NCBI GenBank assembly: GCA_024663395.1
Contig: JANFAH010000030.1
Coordinates: 682,001-746,000, forward strand
Direction of reading: 5' to 3'
DNA: 64,000 nucleotides
From: Pisolithus tinctorius
Lineage: Eukaryota; Basidiomycota; Agaricomycetes; Boletales; Pisolithaceae
Positions 33,781 through 44,279 of this stretch are shown here, piece after piece; position 1 is the stretch's first letter; every line of letters starts with the position of its first letter. The notes under the pieces are model-generated. The model was not told where the DNA came from. It did no database searches and saw nothing but the letters and a program-made list of their open reading frames with translations. The translations under genes were made by a program, and so were the position numbers.

Positions 33781-34654
33781 TGTAGGTTTGTAAGTACAGT
33801 GCCACTAAAACAAAAGACAAAAAGGAGTGCTTGGGCTCAGTATGTGAATCCATGTTGCTTGGTGGATGGCTCTCCATGCTGAGAGTTGGTACTACTGCAC
33901 TGCCACCGCCTGACACCCCATTTGGACTTTGTAGGTCTCCAAACTCTTCTACTGTACCTCCACATGTCCTTTGCTCATAGTTTGTCATAGTCTCTTGTAT
34001 TGTGATCGCAATTTGTTGCAGATGTCTGTCTTCCCTAGAATAACAAGGATGTAAATAAAATGTTCTAAGATCAAAATGAAAACCCAAGCTGTTGAGCTCA
34101 GCATCCATGTCTGTCATTCTTTGTCTCCAACAAATAGCTCTTCCTATCTCATGCAGCTGTTGGTATGTGCTAAGCCTCATCTTTGTTGCTGACATCTGCT
34201 GTGCAGTCTCCCAACCTTCATCTTCGAACATCTTGCTTCCTTCAACACTGCACTGCAATGCCAGCACTCATCCTCTCGAGTACCATACCAAATCTCCCCA
34301 CTCATAGTAGAACCATCAAATTGTCCCATGTAGCTTCGATTTAATAGTCCGGTGTTTGTTCTTGTGTGTTGCTTTGCACTTCCACACTGCAGCCACTTGG
34401 ATGTTGCTCCTACTTCTTTGTAGACACTGAACTTTCCTATAGTAATGTAGCTGTAAGTGATATGACACAAAATAAAAGAGAAAGATTGAGCTGTTGAGCT
34501 CAGCACATGAATCTCCTATGCCTCTCCTCTGTTGAATGACTTCTGTTGCTTTGAACAACCATCGATCACTGGGAAACCACTCCACCATCCTTCACACTCC
34601 TATTCCCTCTCCTAGTTGCTCATATGTACTTTGTACCTTTGGGCCTGATAGCCT

Positions 34655-35505
34655 TCACCTGTGCTCATTGTATTGTCCTGTAACATCCCAGAAATAAATC
34701 AGTTCTCCATTTGTGATGAAGAATGCCTGTCTGTCAGCTTGAGAACAGACAACAAAGCCTGTAGGTTCACATGGGTCAAATGGGGTGTTGAACACAGATA
34801 GGATGGATTCAGTGTTGGGTGGTGGTGTGACATAGGGACCAAGTGTCCACAGAGAGCTGTGTGTCATGCAGTGACATTCGGTTGTGGCACACATGGGAGG
34901 GAGAGTGTGGTGTAGAGACTCATTGAGCTTTGCTGTCATGCTTCCAGGGTCTAGTTTGGGTATGCTTGACATGGTAGAGGAGCAAGAGGGAGGAGGAACA
35001 AGTCTGCCCCCTGCAAGTAGGATCTTGTGTGTGATGTTCCTGTCATAGGTACAATTGAACTGACTTCCACTGTGACTGATCTGGCTGTGTCTGGGCCTGA
35101 ACACCTCCTGGGCATCATTATACATGTCGAATGGCTTCTTCAGAAAGGGTGCTCACTCCTTGATGTTTAAGATGTCAGTGCCATTAAATATGACACTTGC
35201 AGAACTTGTGTAGACAGGCTTACAGACACCAGCTGTGATGGCTGCATCAATGACAGCTCCAGTGCCTTCAATGTTGGCCTCAACATAGACAGAGAGGTCT
35301 TTCATGCCTAGCTGTAGCCAGGTGTTCCATATGATATATGTAACACCTGAATTTTTTAATACATCCAACACATCCCTCTTGTCTGTGATGTTTTCCATAT
35401 GACCCAGGGCATTGTGATGTCTCTGCATGATATCCAACATGGAGACAGCATCTCCCCTTGCTAGTTGTTCAGTGATTCATTGACCTATAAACTCACTTCA
35501 ACCAT
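34655..35505 (-). pseudogene. ERG26-like sterol-4-alpha-carboxylate 3-dehydrogenase fragment
   Basis: ERG26 (short-chain dehydrogenase, 3-beta-HSD family) removes the C4 carboxyl group during ergosterol synthesis at the ER. Minus-strand reading shows EQLARGDAVSMLDIMQRHH, DVLDVLKNSGVTYII, VEANIEGTGAVIDAAITAGV, then PVYTSSASVIFNGTDI (the family's YTSS-NG block) to 35153. After a stop and frame change it continues KPFDMYNDAQ, FNCTYDRNITHKILLAG (family pattern W/F-x-YV-x-N-x-AHAHLLA), LGPYVTPP and FFITNGELIYFWDVT. The N-terminal Gly-rich NAD-binding loop is missing. The YxxxK region is cut: MYND runs straight into a downstream block, which removes the catalytic Lys. A Trp-to-TGA stop lies near 35480. 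It is therefore a truncated, internally deleted copy inside the module array; the functional gene must be elsewhere. The family call is by recognition, without a search. Confidence 0.6.
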
Positions 35506-36136
35506 TGATAAGGTAGGCTTCTTCTTCTTGAAGGGACTCAGTCATTGGTCTTGATGTGAGCCTTTGTACTGTAGGTGCACTGTTGCTCGAAGATTCATTG
35601 ACACTCTGTAAAAACTTGTGTTCCCTAAAATGCTGCAGCTGTAAGTGAAATGCCTGAAAGAGAAACATAAAACTTGGGCCTTCGAGCCCACTCAGCATGG
35701 TCTTGACACTCCTTGTGGATTGCACATCTTGTTCCGACTTCAAGCCTCGCTGTTGTTCTGCTATTTGTAGTAGATTTCATGTGTAAGGCTGTGGGATTAC
35801 TTCGAATGTTCCTCTTGTGGCTTTCTGTGTTTGTGCTCTCCACACTTGTCACCCTGTTGGTCAATATGCTGTTTCTTTGAAGTTGTTGTCTACCCTAAAA
35901 TAACCTAACTGTGAGTAAAAAGCCACACAACTAAAATAAGAACTTGGCCTGTTGTGTTCAGCACTTGTGCTTGTTGGATGCCATATCCTCAACAATCGCC
36001 ATTGTAGTTCAAACCATGGTCATTGCATTTGCCCAGCAGTACTTCTTGCCAGCTGGACTTGCTGGTCTGTAAGTCAATGGGTTCCTCCTTCAATGTCACT
36101 GTCTATCCATAGTTGTTGCACTTGTCTCTTCATACA

Positions 36137-36870
36137 TGTCAAGTCTGGGCCTACTCCAACCAACTCCGATGCTGGACAAGGTCTGGGGAGGGGTCTGGAA
36201 GCAAGTCCGACACAGAAAGAATGAACTCTGACTAGCGGAGAGTTGGCAGGAACAAAGCCTGCCGAGACAAAGGTGGAGCAGAGTGAGGGCATCAGGTTTA
36301 GCTCATGTGCTACCCCCTTGCATGATCTCAGCCCTCATATTTCAGAGGGAGAGTTCTGACAGAGAGTCAGAGGCAACTCCAACAGACAAGGTCAGAGACA
36401 GAAGGAGTAGGAACTAAGTTGATATTCATACTGGAGAACGATGGAGTATGGTACATGCTTTTATACTACTATGAGGGTACAGTAACCAGAATCAGAACTG
36501 ACATACAGAGACTCATAAATTTTCAAGTAAAACTTCCTAGATGATGAATGAAGGGAAGATGGAGGACATACAAATGGGTAACACAGAACACCCTGAAAAG
36601 GAAATAGTCCAGGTGCTGGACCATGTGGTGCATGTGCTGCAGAGTACCTGACTGTGCACTGTCAGGGAGAAGTCCGAAGGGTAGTCACATGATCCCTCAG
36701 AGCATGGTCCGCATGGTCTGGTAAGAGCACAGTACAAGTCTGACAGCAGTTGGAGTGGAGATGGTTCATAAATGACAGAGGGCAGGCAGAGTTGGTGTGG
36801 AGTGAATGAATGACCAGTGGAAAAGGGTGTGGAGTGAGTGGGGACTTAGGATAAATGCACAGTCATGACA
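36137..36870 (-). mobile_element. Solo LTR of family D, TSD ATACA
   Basis: 734 bp, starting TGTCAAGTCTGGG and ending CAGTCATGACA, flanked by ATACA at 36132-36136 and 36871-36875. It aligns with 20898-21611, but most CpG positions read TG or CA (about 7 CpG remain). Confidence 0.9.
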
Positions 36871-37684
36871 ATACATGTCCTTGTCACTGTCGCTTTCACT
36901 CACTGTGGTGGTAGCTTCCCTACAGTACCCTGTAAATAGTCGTATTCCCTAAAATGTCATAGGTGTAAGTGAAATGGCTTAAAGAGAAAGCTAAAACTTG
37001 GGCCTTTGAGCCCTGTAGGCATGATCTCAAAACTGCCCATATGTTGCATGTCTCGCTGTGACTCCAAACCTTGCCATCATATCTTGTCATGTAGCTTCTT
37101 TATGATACTAGGTAGCACTTTGTATTCCATGGCTTTGATCCCTCTTGTATGTTGTGCATCTCATTGCAACTCTGACTTTTGCTGGTGTAGGTTGAATAGT
37201 ACTCACTGCACTTGTCTTTCTGTACTCCCACATGACCTCAGTTCATAGTTCTTTGTAGATTCTTGAATAGCAATTGCTGGTATATAGTCCATGCTTCATC
37301 ACCACCATCCATTTCCCCTAGAGTAAAGTAGATGTAAGTACAATGCTTCAAATTTAAAATGAACACTTGAGCCATCAGGCTCTGCCTCTGAACTCCTTGC
37401 AACTCATCTCCACCACATGGCCATCCTAGCCTCACATGGTCTTCAGTCTGAGTCAAGCCTTGTCATCATCATTGTCTCCTGTATCACAATCGCTGTTCAT
37501 TGTAGATAGCTACCTTCCCTAGAATAAAGCCAGTGTGAGTACAATGTCCTGAAGGTGGCCATGAACATGCCACAACCCAATGCCAGGGCAGATCTGCATG
37601 CCATCTGGCATGGATATATAGGAATTGGCATGTAGCCATTGTGCTAAACCTTTGCTAACTGGCAGTTAATATCATAAAAATGTA

Positions 37685-39160
37685 TCACTTGCTGGTCAGG
37701 GACTGTGCTGTGCCTGATGGCATGCACAAGCACATAGTCCATGTTAACCTGCCTGTGATGCTGATGTCAATATTGGCATATATTGTTATGGGGTTATTCA
37801 TACTGTTTGCCCTTCTGGAAGTCAACCATTGCATGCAGCACAAAACAGCCATGCCATACACAGAAACATCCACCTATTCCCATGGATGCGAGCTGCCACA
37901 GGTTGGCATTTGCATGATTAACCACCCAATGATTGCTGCAATCTGAGATATTGTAGTGTGATCAGTCCATCAGGTAATACATTCCTACACATCACCCACC
38001 TCAACCACATTTTTAGTGCTGCTTGAATATTCCTTGTATGGCTGTGATGTGACACCATGTATTCCTTTCCATCCATTAACCAGGTTTCACTGCCAGCATC
38101 CTTTGGATGCATGTGCTCTGCCTTGAAATTCCCATCCATGACCAAGCTTCTTCCCAGTGTCCAACTGGATTAAACAGTGTATAGATGGCTATCTGTGTCA
38201 ATGGTATCACTCACTGGGAATAATCCATTGCATCTTCAGGAATGTTGATGACAGGTTGGGGGCATGCTGGATAGAATAACACTAATTCCTCTGGGCTGGC
38301 ATCTTCTGCACACATGTGGGATCCTTGCCATTTCAGTAGTTTCAGGAGCTGCCACATCCTAGCAACTCTCAGCAGTTCCCTGTACCTATCCTATCATCCA
38401 GCTAAGAGTTGTGTTGCAGTGATACAATTCAACAAATAGGACACACTGGCACCAGATGAAGAAAGGCATTGGAGGTTATGTGCTGAAGTTTGCTGTAGAT
38501 ATTCATCACTGAGGTACCACATTCCACATTGTCCTGAACAAAGTCATCAAGTACTTGGAAGGTAAAGGCAGTCCTTGCTGCCTTTGTGGTAGCAGGAAAC
38601 TTCCCAGTCCACATCAGCTTTATATGTGAATCCTCTGCCCAAGGGCATCTACATACAATACCTCACATTGCAGTAGTGTATTCCATTGGTGTGCATGACA
38701 ATTAGACAGCTTTTGTCCTTTGGGGCCTGCAGATTTGGTGGACAACCATCTTGATTGACATCCTCCCAATCATCTTCCTCCTCAGTTGTGACTTCATCAT
38801 TCAAACAACCACTGGCTGGGCAGTGCTTCCCACCATGCCCAACATGCAGTACCAAACCAGCCTGAATGGTAAATACAGGAACAACCCTCATGATTGAGCT
38901 GCTTACCAGCTGCAGGGATGATTCCTCAAAGAATGTTCCATTCCATTGTTCCACTCTGTGGAACAGCTGGTGCTTGTGTTCTGCCTGGCAACACATGGTG
39001 CAGAAGACTGGCTGATGGGCACACTCAATGCACCAGAAAATGCCATCTGCTCCACACAGGATACAATCCCTTGGCTCAGGTGGGGCCTCCATGTCCAACA
39101 GGATGGCTAGATAATGCCATTGGTGCAGCAACCACTGCTGCAGATAACTATTCTACAATT
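37685..39160 (-). pseudogene. KDZ-superfamily transposase with CxC2 cysteine cluster, decayed
   Basis: KDZ (Kyakuja-Dileera-Zisupton) transposases move DNA transposons expanded in mushrooms; the CxC2 domain is their N-terminal Cys cluster. From 39131 down the minus strand reads DCILCGADGIFWCIEC, PVFCTMCCQAEHKHQLFHRVEQWNG, VLHVGHGGKHCP, an acidic linker, and a block near GIHYCNVRYC. It then reads FPATTKAARTAFTFQVLDDF and IYSKLQHITSNAFLHLVP (38614-38430), RYRELLRVARMWQLLKLLKW and FYPACPQPVINIPED (38400-38240), and VMDGNFKAEHMHPKD with WLMDGKEYMV (38145-38030). Finally it reads NANLWQLASMGIGGC, HGCFVLHAMVDFQKG, an intron (GTATGAATAA...CATCACAG) and QVNMDYVL to about 37690. The C-terminal half of the transposase, including later catalytic residues, is absent. 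Stops and frame changes break it. The transposon's terminal repeats were not found. Confidence 0.75.
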
Positions 39161-39767
39161 GTGTGACACTGTCATTGCAGGTTTGTTGGGCAATGTGGCA
39201 TTCCACACACCTGACTTTTCCAAGGTTTAGAAGGTGTTGCAGGCAATACATCATTGTTGCAAGGCAGTTGTACACCCTCATCATCCAACGGGCAGTCTGG
39301 GTGATCCATGATCACAGAGCCAGGCCAAGCAGGAGGCTGAGTTGCATGGCCTGGCACCCACTATTTGGGTGCTACTTTTACCATGTTATCCCTATATCCT
39401 CAGGTGGTTTTCACTCTTTGCCAGGTCACCTGGCTCACTCTTGTAGTGGGTCCCACTGGTGCAATCTTTGACTTCCCTATGATGGATGTTCCAATGCAGA
39501 AGGGTTTTGATGCCAACAAATACATACATGCAGCCAACATGTGCTAGCAAGGTCTGAACACTGACTATGGTCATGCTGTCTTAGGATCCCAGCACATGAA
39601 TTCATTGCTGGCACCTGCACATTGCCTGCAGATCAACCAAATGGATGAGCACTTGCAAACAGCCTTTTCCTACATCATTACCATAGTGCCTATACCATCC
39701 ACACCATCTCAATGCACATTGCCCAATTACCAAACATCTCAGATCCATGAAGTCTGAGAGGCACTGC
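39161..39767. other. Probable flank of the KDZ remnant; no certain gene
   Basis: A plus-strand frame from 39365 (FDFPMMDVPMQKGFDANKY...) continues to about 39750 past TGA stops, and could be a fragment of another unknown gene. A short minus frame at 39357-39172 is Pro/Asp-rich. Neither is recognised. Confidence 0.3.
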
Positions 39768-41619
39768 TGTCACACACCAAAGGTGTTGTGGACATGGTTA
39801 CAGCTGACTCTCTCTAACTTGTCAACCAGTTGCACACCATGAATGCATATGAAGACTAAAGCCCTCATGTGTAGAAGGACTGCTGGACATAAACAGTCAT
39901 CCTTTGCACAAGAATGAGTCATCAGTGCTAAAGAGAAAAGAGGAAGCAAGTTAAGCATGCAAGAAAGGTTTTTGGCACCTGTGTATGGCATTCCAGTTTT
40001 CATCATATCTCCACCATTTCCAAAGACATCAACTCCATTCCCACACTCACTTAAAGTGCTAGCCATGCCATCCTGCCTTCTGATTTTGGAAAGGATCCTC
40101 ACACCCTATGCATTTCTACAGCACTCCAACCATCAGATGCTCATTTTGCTAAGTCCATCAGATATGGCTGCCTCTTCATTGATCATCTTGCTTGTCTCAT
40201 TTGCCAGAGACAGTGGCTATGTATATCTGCCAGGTGTTCCCACCAGCTTCCATCCTGAAGCTCCCTGGTTCATTCCATCATTGTCAGCCCCATCCCATCC
40301 CATGCAGCTTGGTCAGCATGTTCTCCTTGTCAGTATGACTTCCAGAAGGACATTCTTTGGTCACCTCAGGTCTGTCACTCAGTTACAAAGGTCTTATGTG
40401 GTTGTTTTGGTCTCCCCACTTGATGAAGCATACAGATCCTTCCTCCCTGCTCCCCACACCATCTATATTCCAATCTTGTCCATCACTCTCCCCACATTGT
40501 GACAGCTGCAGTATAATCTACTGTTCTCCAGCCTCCCTGATTGCATCCATGATGGGTATGACATTCATCTTGCCTTCTTACTGCAAGACCCAGCAGAAGA
40601 TGTCCCCCCTTCTCCCTCTCCTCCATCAGAGCCCCATTCATGAAGTATTTATTGACTTCACTGAGAGGACAAATGGGTGGTAGATGTGATTGCCTATGCT
40701 CCCATTACTGCACAGACCCCCAATGCCCTAGCCCTTTGACACCTGACTCATGCCATCTGTTTCTGAGTTAATACTTCCCCATCTGGACACACTGTCAATC
40801 TGTCATCCAATCTGTTGGTCCAGTGATGTCTCCACTGAGATTTGACTTGCATCACCACTGCCTAATGTGATATCAGTGCACTTACTTAGTTTCTGACTCT
40901 ATTTGACTCATACTGTGATATTTTGACTGTCCTTGACTTGTTTATTTCCAATACTTACCAATCCTTCTATGCTGGCTTATGTTCCATTTCTTGCTTACTC
41001 ATCAGGATTACTCACTGCTTACAGTCCTTACTCATTACTTACCAAGCATTTATGCCTTGTTTGTCATAGGCTGCACTCCCCCCACAGTATATGTATAAAC
41101 CACCATGTACTTAGCTACAACCCAAGCAATCCAGTCAGTCAGTTCAGCTCTCTCAGGCATAACTTGTTATCAACAGTTGAGGCTCATTTGGAAGAGTCTA
41201 ACTGTCCCCATTCATCATACTTGGTAGTTGAGGCTCCATCAAGGGTCTATCTACTTCTATTCATCATCAGCAGCATCATCAGTGCTTAGTCAGCAATTTA
41301 CACTTAGTCATTCATCCCCTCCTGTGTAACTTGTCATCAACTTGTGCCAGGAGCACACTTTGTCAAGGTCCATTACTCCAGGGTACTTTTGGTTGAACAC
41401 CTTCATGCCATTCAGCATCCCCCATCCAGTTATCACTCACTTGTCTGCTTCTGCATAACCCATCAATGACTTGTGCAAGGAGCACCTGCCATTGAAACTC
41501 CCCAGCTCTAGATTTTTCTGCCCTCCAGGTACCATGGAGGCACACCACCACTTGCACATTATTTGTCTTTTGTGTTGGTTTTGGTTTGTTTTCACCACCT
41601 TTCCACACATTGACTCACA
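39768..41619 (+). mobile_element. Solo LTR of family C, plus orientation
   Basis: 1852 bp, starting TGTCACACACC and ending TTGACTCACA: the exact reverse complement of the C LTR ends elsewhere. No internal C sequence adjoins it. The five bases outside the ends (actgc and ccacc) do not match, so either the duplication has decayed or this too is a recombinant end. It carries near-palindromes at 39816, 41322 and 41451, and the LTR ORF at 39957-40502. Confidence 0.85.
39957..40502 (+). CDS. LTR-embedded ORF, fourth copy
   Basis: 181 codons with the same HPMQLGQHVLLVSMTSRRTF core as the other three copies. Here a TGA follows ...ITLPTL; the same frame resumes with the usual C-terminal block (SLPDCIHDGYDIHLAF) and proline-rich end. 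Confidence 0.35.
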   Translation: MQERFLAPVYGIPVFIISPPFPKTSTPFPHSLKVLAMPSCLLILERILTPYAFLQHSNHQMLILLSPSDMAASSLIILLVSFARDSGYVYLPGVPTSFHPEAPWFIPSLSAPSHPMQLGQHVLLVSMTSRRTFFGHLRSVTQLQRSYVVVLVSPLDEAYRSFLPAPHTIYIPILSITLPTL

Positions 41620-42049
41620 CCACCTTTGCATGTAGCTCAGGGATGGAAATCTCATGATTGACTAACAACCTTAGCCATCTTGGGAAACTGTCCAATCAAC
41701 TGGCATACAAGAATGGACTAGACACTGGAATGCAACCATCATTGACATGGGAGAATGCCAGAAAAGTCTATTCTCTTCAACAGACATTGTACTAGCTGCC
41801 CCAAGAAAATTTTCACACAAGCACCTCCATCCTCAATGGCATCCAGTGACTGTGAAAGTGACTCTTTCTCCAAAAACACTGAACCCTCCCCACTGTAAAA
41901 GGGGACCAGTTTTCAGCCAGCTGAAATTGAGATTCTTGAGGCTGAGCTGGAGTCATGGAAAAATGCTGACTGAAACAAGAGGAGCTCCATGATGTTAACC
42001 CTCAGAAACAAGATAAAAAACCTAGATGCCAATGTGATGCTGAAAATGC
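41620..42049. other. No assignable gene
   Basis: A short plus ORF (41747-41992) lies here without recognisable features. It may be an upstream exon of the decayed gene starting at 42050. Confidence 0.25.
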
Positions 42050-43900
42050 ATGAATGGGTTCAGAAGGTGTGCCACAGCTGCCATTGATTACCTGGCATGT
42101 CCTTACCATTGCAAGGCAATTCAGACTTGGTTGTACAACCATGGCCGTAGCCATAGTCAATGGGCTCTGATCACATATGGTGGTGGTTGGACACTGAGGA
42201 AGGTGGTCATTCACCATCAAAAGAAATCAATCAAGAAAGTGTTGGAAGAAGCTGGGATCAAGCAGGGATCAGTGGAAATGATCAAATCTTATCAGAAGGC
42301 CATTGACACTGTCATGAAGTCGCTCACTGCCAAGGAGATACAGGAGGCCAAGGCATTGGCCATAGAATGGAATGAGTGGCAGCCACACCAGGATGTTCAG
42401 TCAGGGTAGGTACCAATTGGCAGTGCTGCCCTTCATTCACAAGACTCAGAAGCACAGAAAAGAACGGCCATAAAGATGCTGATGGAGAGGTGATAGTTGG
42501 AGTGTGAGGAATTTGTTCTTTGTTCAGATGAGTACTGCCAGATTTTGACCAACTCATCCAGACATGATTTCAATGATGAATTGGGTAATGGCAAGTTATT
42601 TGAGGAGTTGGACAAATGCCAGGATAAATTTGTAAAGTATGCACAAACAGCATTTGGGAATGGTGGCATCAATGCTGAGTCACCAGATGAAGATGCCATT
42701 CCATGGTCAAGGCAGAGAAAGAGCAATGGGAAACCTAAAACCATCCTGCCAGTCAGTGACAATGGCACACCATACATCCCAAACATATTGGACATGTGGG
42801 CACCAAAGTTGAAGGATATCATGTGGATGTTTGTGACATTTCACTATCATATGTATAACAATGGGAGAAATACTGTTCATTGACATGGATTAAAGGGAAG
42901 GCCTGCAGGAATTCACAGGCAACTGTTCCATGGAGCATGATAATGACCAACACTGCCCTTTATATTTCACCAAAGTTTCTGCCACCCGACATTCCCTTCA
43001 AAGAGCAAAGCCAACTTACCCAGGACAAGTTGATGGCAATCTTGGAATGGTGGCAAGAGTGAAAAGAGTAGCATCCCAACAATATATTTGGCTTCAAGAA
43101 GTGGAGAGATGCTGGAGGGTCCCTCCAAATGCTGGTGGCAGAAGCCAACAGCAGTGGAGCAAGGATGGATGTGAAGCAGGATTTGGATGGGACCCCAGAC
43201 CAGTTGGCAGGAGAAAGGATGATGGATAGAATGATGTGGACTAGGAGGAAGCAGTGATGGCAAACAGGTATGCAGGAATGCATCTTGAACTTAAATGTTT
43301 GGCAATATTATCTAATGGGGAACAAAGTTGTAGGGTCTGATTCTGATGATGAATCCAATCTCCATCAATTATGACCAACATTGCTGCCCAATGGAAATGA
43401 TGGTACAGGAACAAGCATGGTGGATGAAGATGCTGCTGAGGCAGTAGAATTGCCAGATGCCCAGTGGCTGAGGGCAACACCTGCTGGCCAATTGGCAAGC
43501 CAGCAGGATCACAACAGCCAAATGCTGTTAACATTAATGGAGGACACATTTCAGCCATTGGAAAGGAACCCCCAAATGCCAGGCAGCATGTTGTGGTCAG
43601 CAACACAAGCACTGCACAGCCTATGCCAGAAGGTCACCACACTGATTCACCTGATACTGTCCAGCTGGCATATCCTTTGGCAGTGCCAATGACTATCAAG
43701 AGAGCCCACAAACAGGCAAATTCAAAGTGAAAGTTGCCCATTCCATCAATGAGTCAGTACTTGTGCCATGGTCCCTGAATTGTTGATTAAATTCATCCCT
43801 CAATTCTAGTACCCACACACCAGACTGGCATAGATGATGGGAGGGGTATGCAGCATTCAAAATGGGTGTGGAAGGCACCAAAGCAGCCTGATGACAATTT
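42050..43900 (+). pseudogene. Decayed hypothetical gene of an Agaricomycete-type family
   Basis: The function is unknown. Plus-strand blocks run in order: 42050-42409 with RKVVIHHQKKSIKKVLEEAG and a LTAKEIQEAKALAIEWNEW helix; 42497-42883 with a Cys/Asp-rich start, NGTPYIPNI and LKDIMWMFVTFHYHMYNNG; 42880-43062 with KFLPPDIPF and AILEWW; then FGFKKWRDAGG and a low-complexity acidic tail to about 43900. The helical 'xLT..E.EEA...A.EWN' block and the 'PxLPDI...HYR' block match, from memory, a hypothetical protein common in mushroom genomes, often near transposons. Frame changes at 42407-42497, 42880 and 43060 and several TGA stops show that it is inactive; some breaks may be introns. Confidence 0.5.
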
Positions 43901-44279
43901 TCCTACTCCTAGTCCCTCCAAGAAACATAGGCAATGTTAGCATTTGTATTTTACATGGCCATCAGAAGTGATACTACTTTTTGACAACCCATTGCTGCAA
44001 TTACAATAAATCCTCATCCAGTTCTGATTCACCCTTGCCATCCCAATCACTAGTCATTAAATCTCGTATGTATTGCTGAGTGCTTGCCAGCTGCACTCTC
44101 CTTGCAAGCAACAGACAAAACCAGATGCTTGATTCCACCAATATATTGCTGTAGTGGTTGTAGGCTGCAACAATTGGGCCATCAGTAGTGGTGTTAAGAG
44201 GGGGTGGGTGCTCATCAGCAGGTCCTGAGAGAAGCACTGCAAGCTACCATGCTTTTTCCACTGCCAGATGATTGATATA
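43901..44279. other. Flank of foldback element; no gene
   Basis: A minus frame at 44237-44001 ends ESELDEDLL and has no recognisable family. This DNA directly precedes the TA target of the foldback element. Confidence 0.3.

Larger units (their letters stand above)
33780..37560. repeat. Array of eight diverged modules with a GTRAGT core
   Basis: Eight times the plus strand shows (C)CCTAKARTA...(G/C)T followed by GTAAGT, GTAAAT or GTGAGT, a run such as GAAATGCC...AAAA, then a CTTGGGCYT...GAGC word. Cores are at 33790, 34051, 34453, 35641, 35911, 36964, 37334 and 37535. Spacings are 200-400 bp once the ERG26-like fragment and the 734-bp solo LTR are allowed for. On plus, the core reads like a splice donor; on minus it reads like a pyrimidine tract plus TTACAG acceptor. 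Minus frames such as 33710-34267 span modules, but I cannot connect them into a known protein. Confidence 0.6.

Noticed and set aside
39768..41619. A clean solo LTR with target duplication, as for the two D copies
   Set aside because: The LTR ends are exact, but flanks actgc and ccacc do not match, so I do not claim a duplication here.
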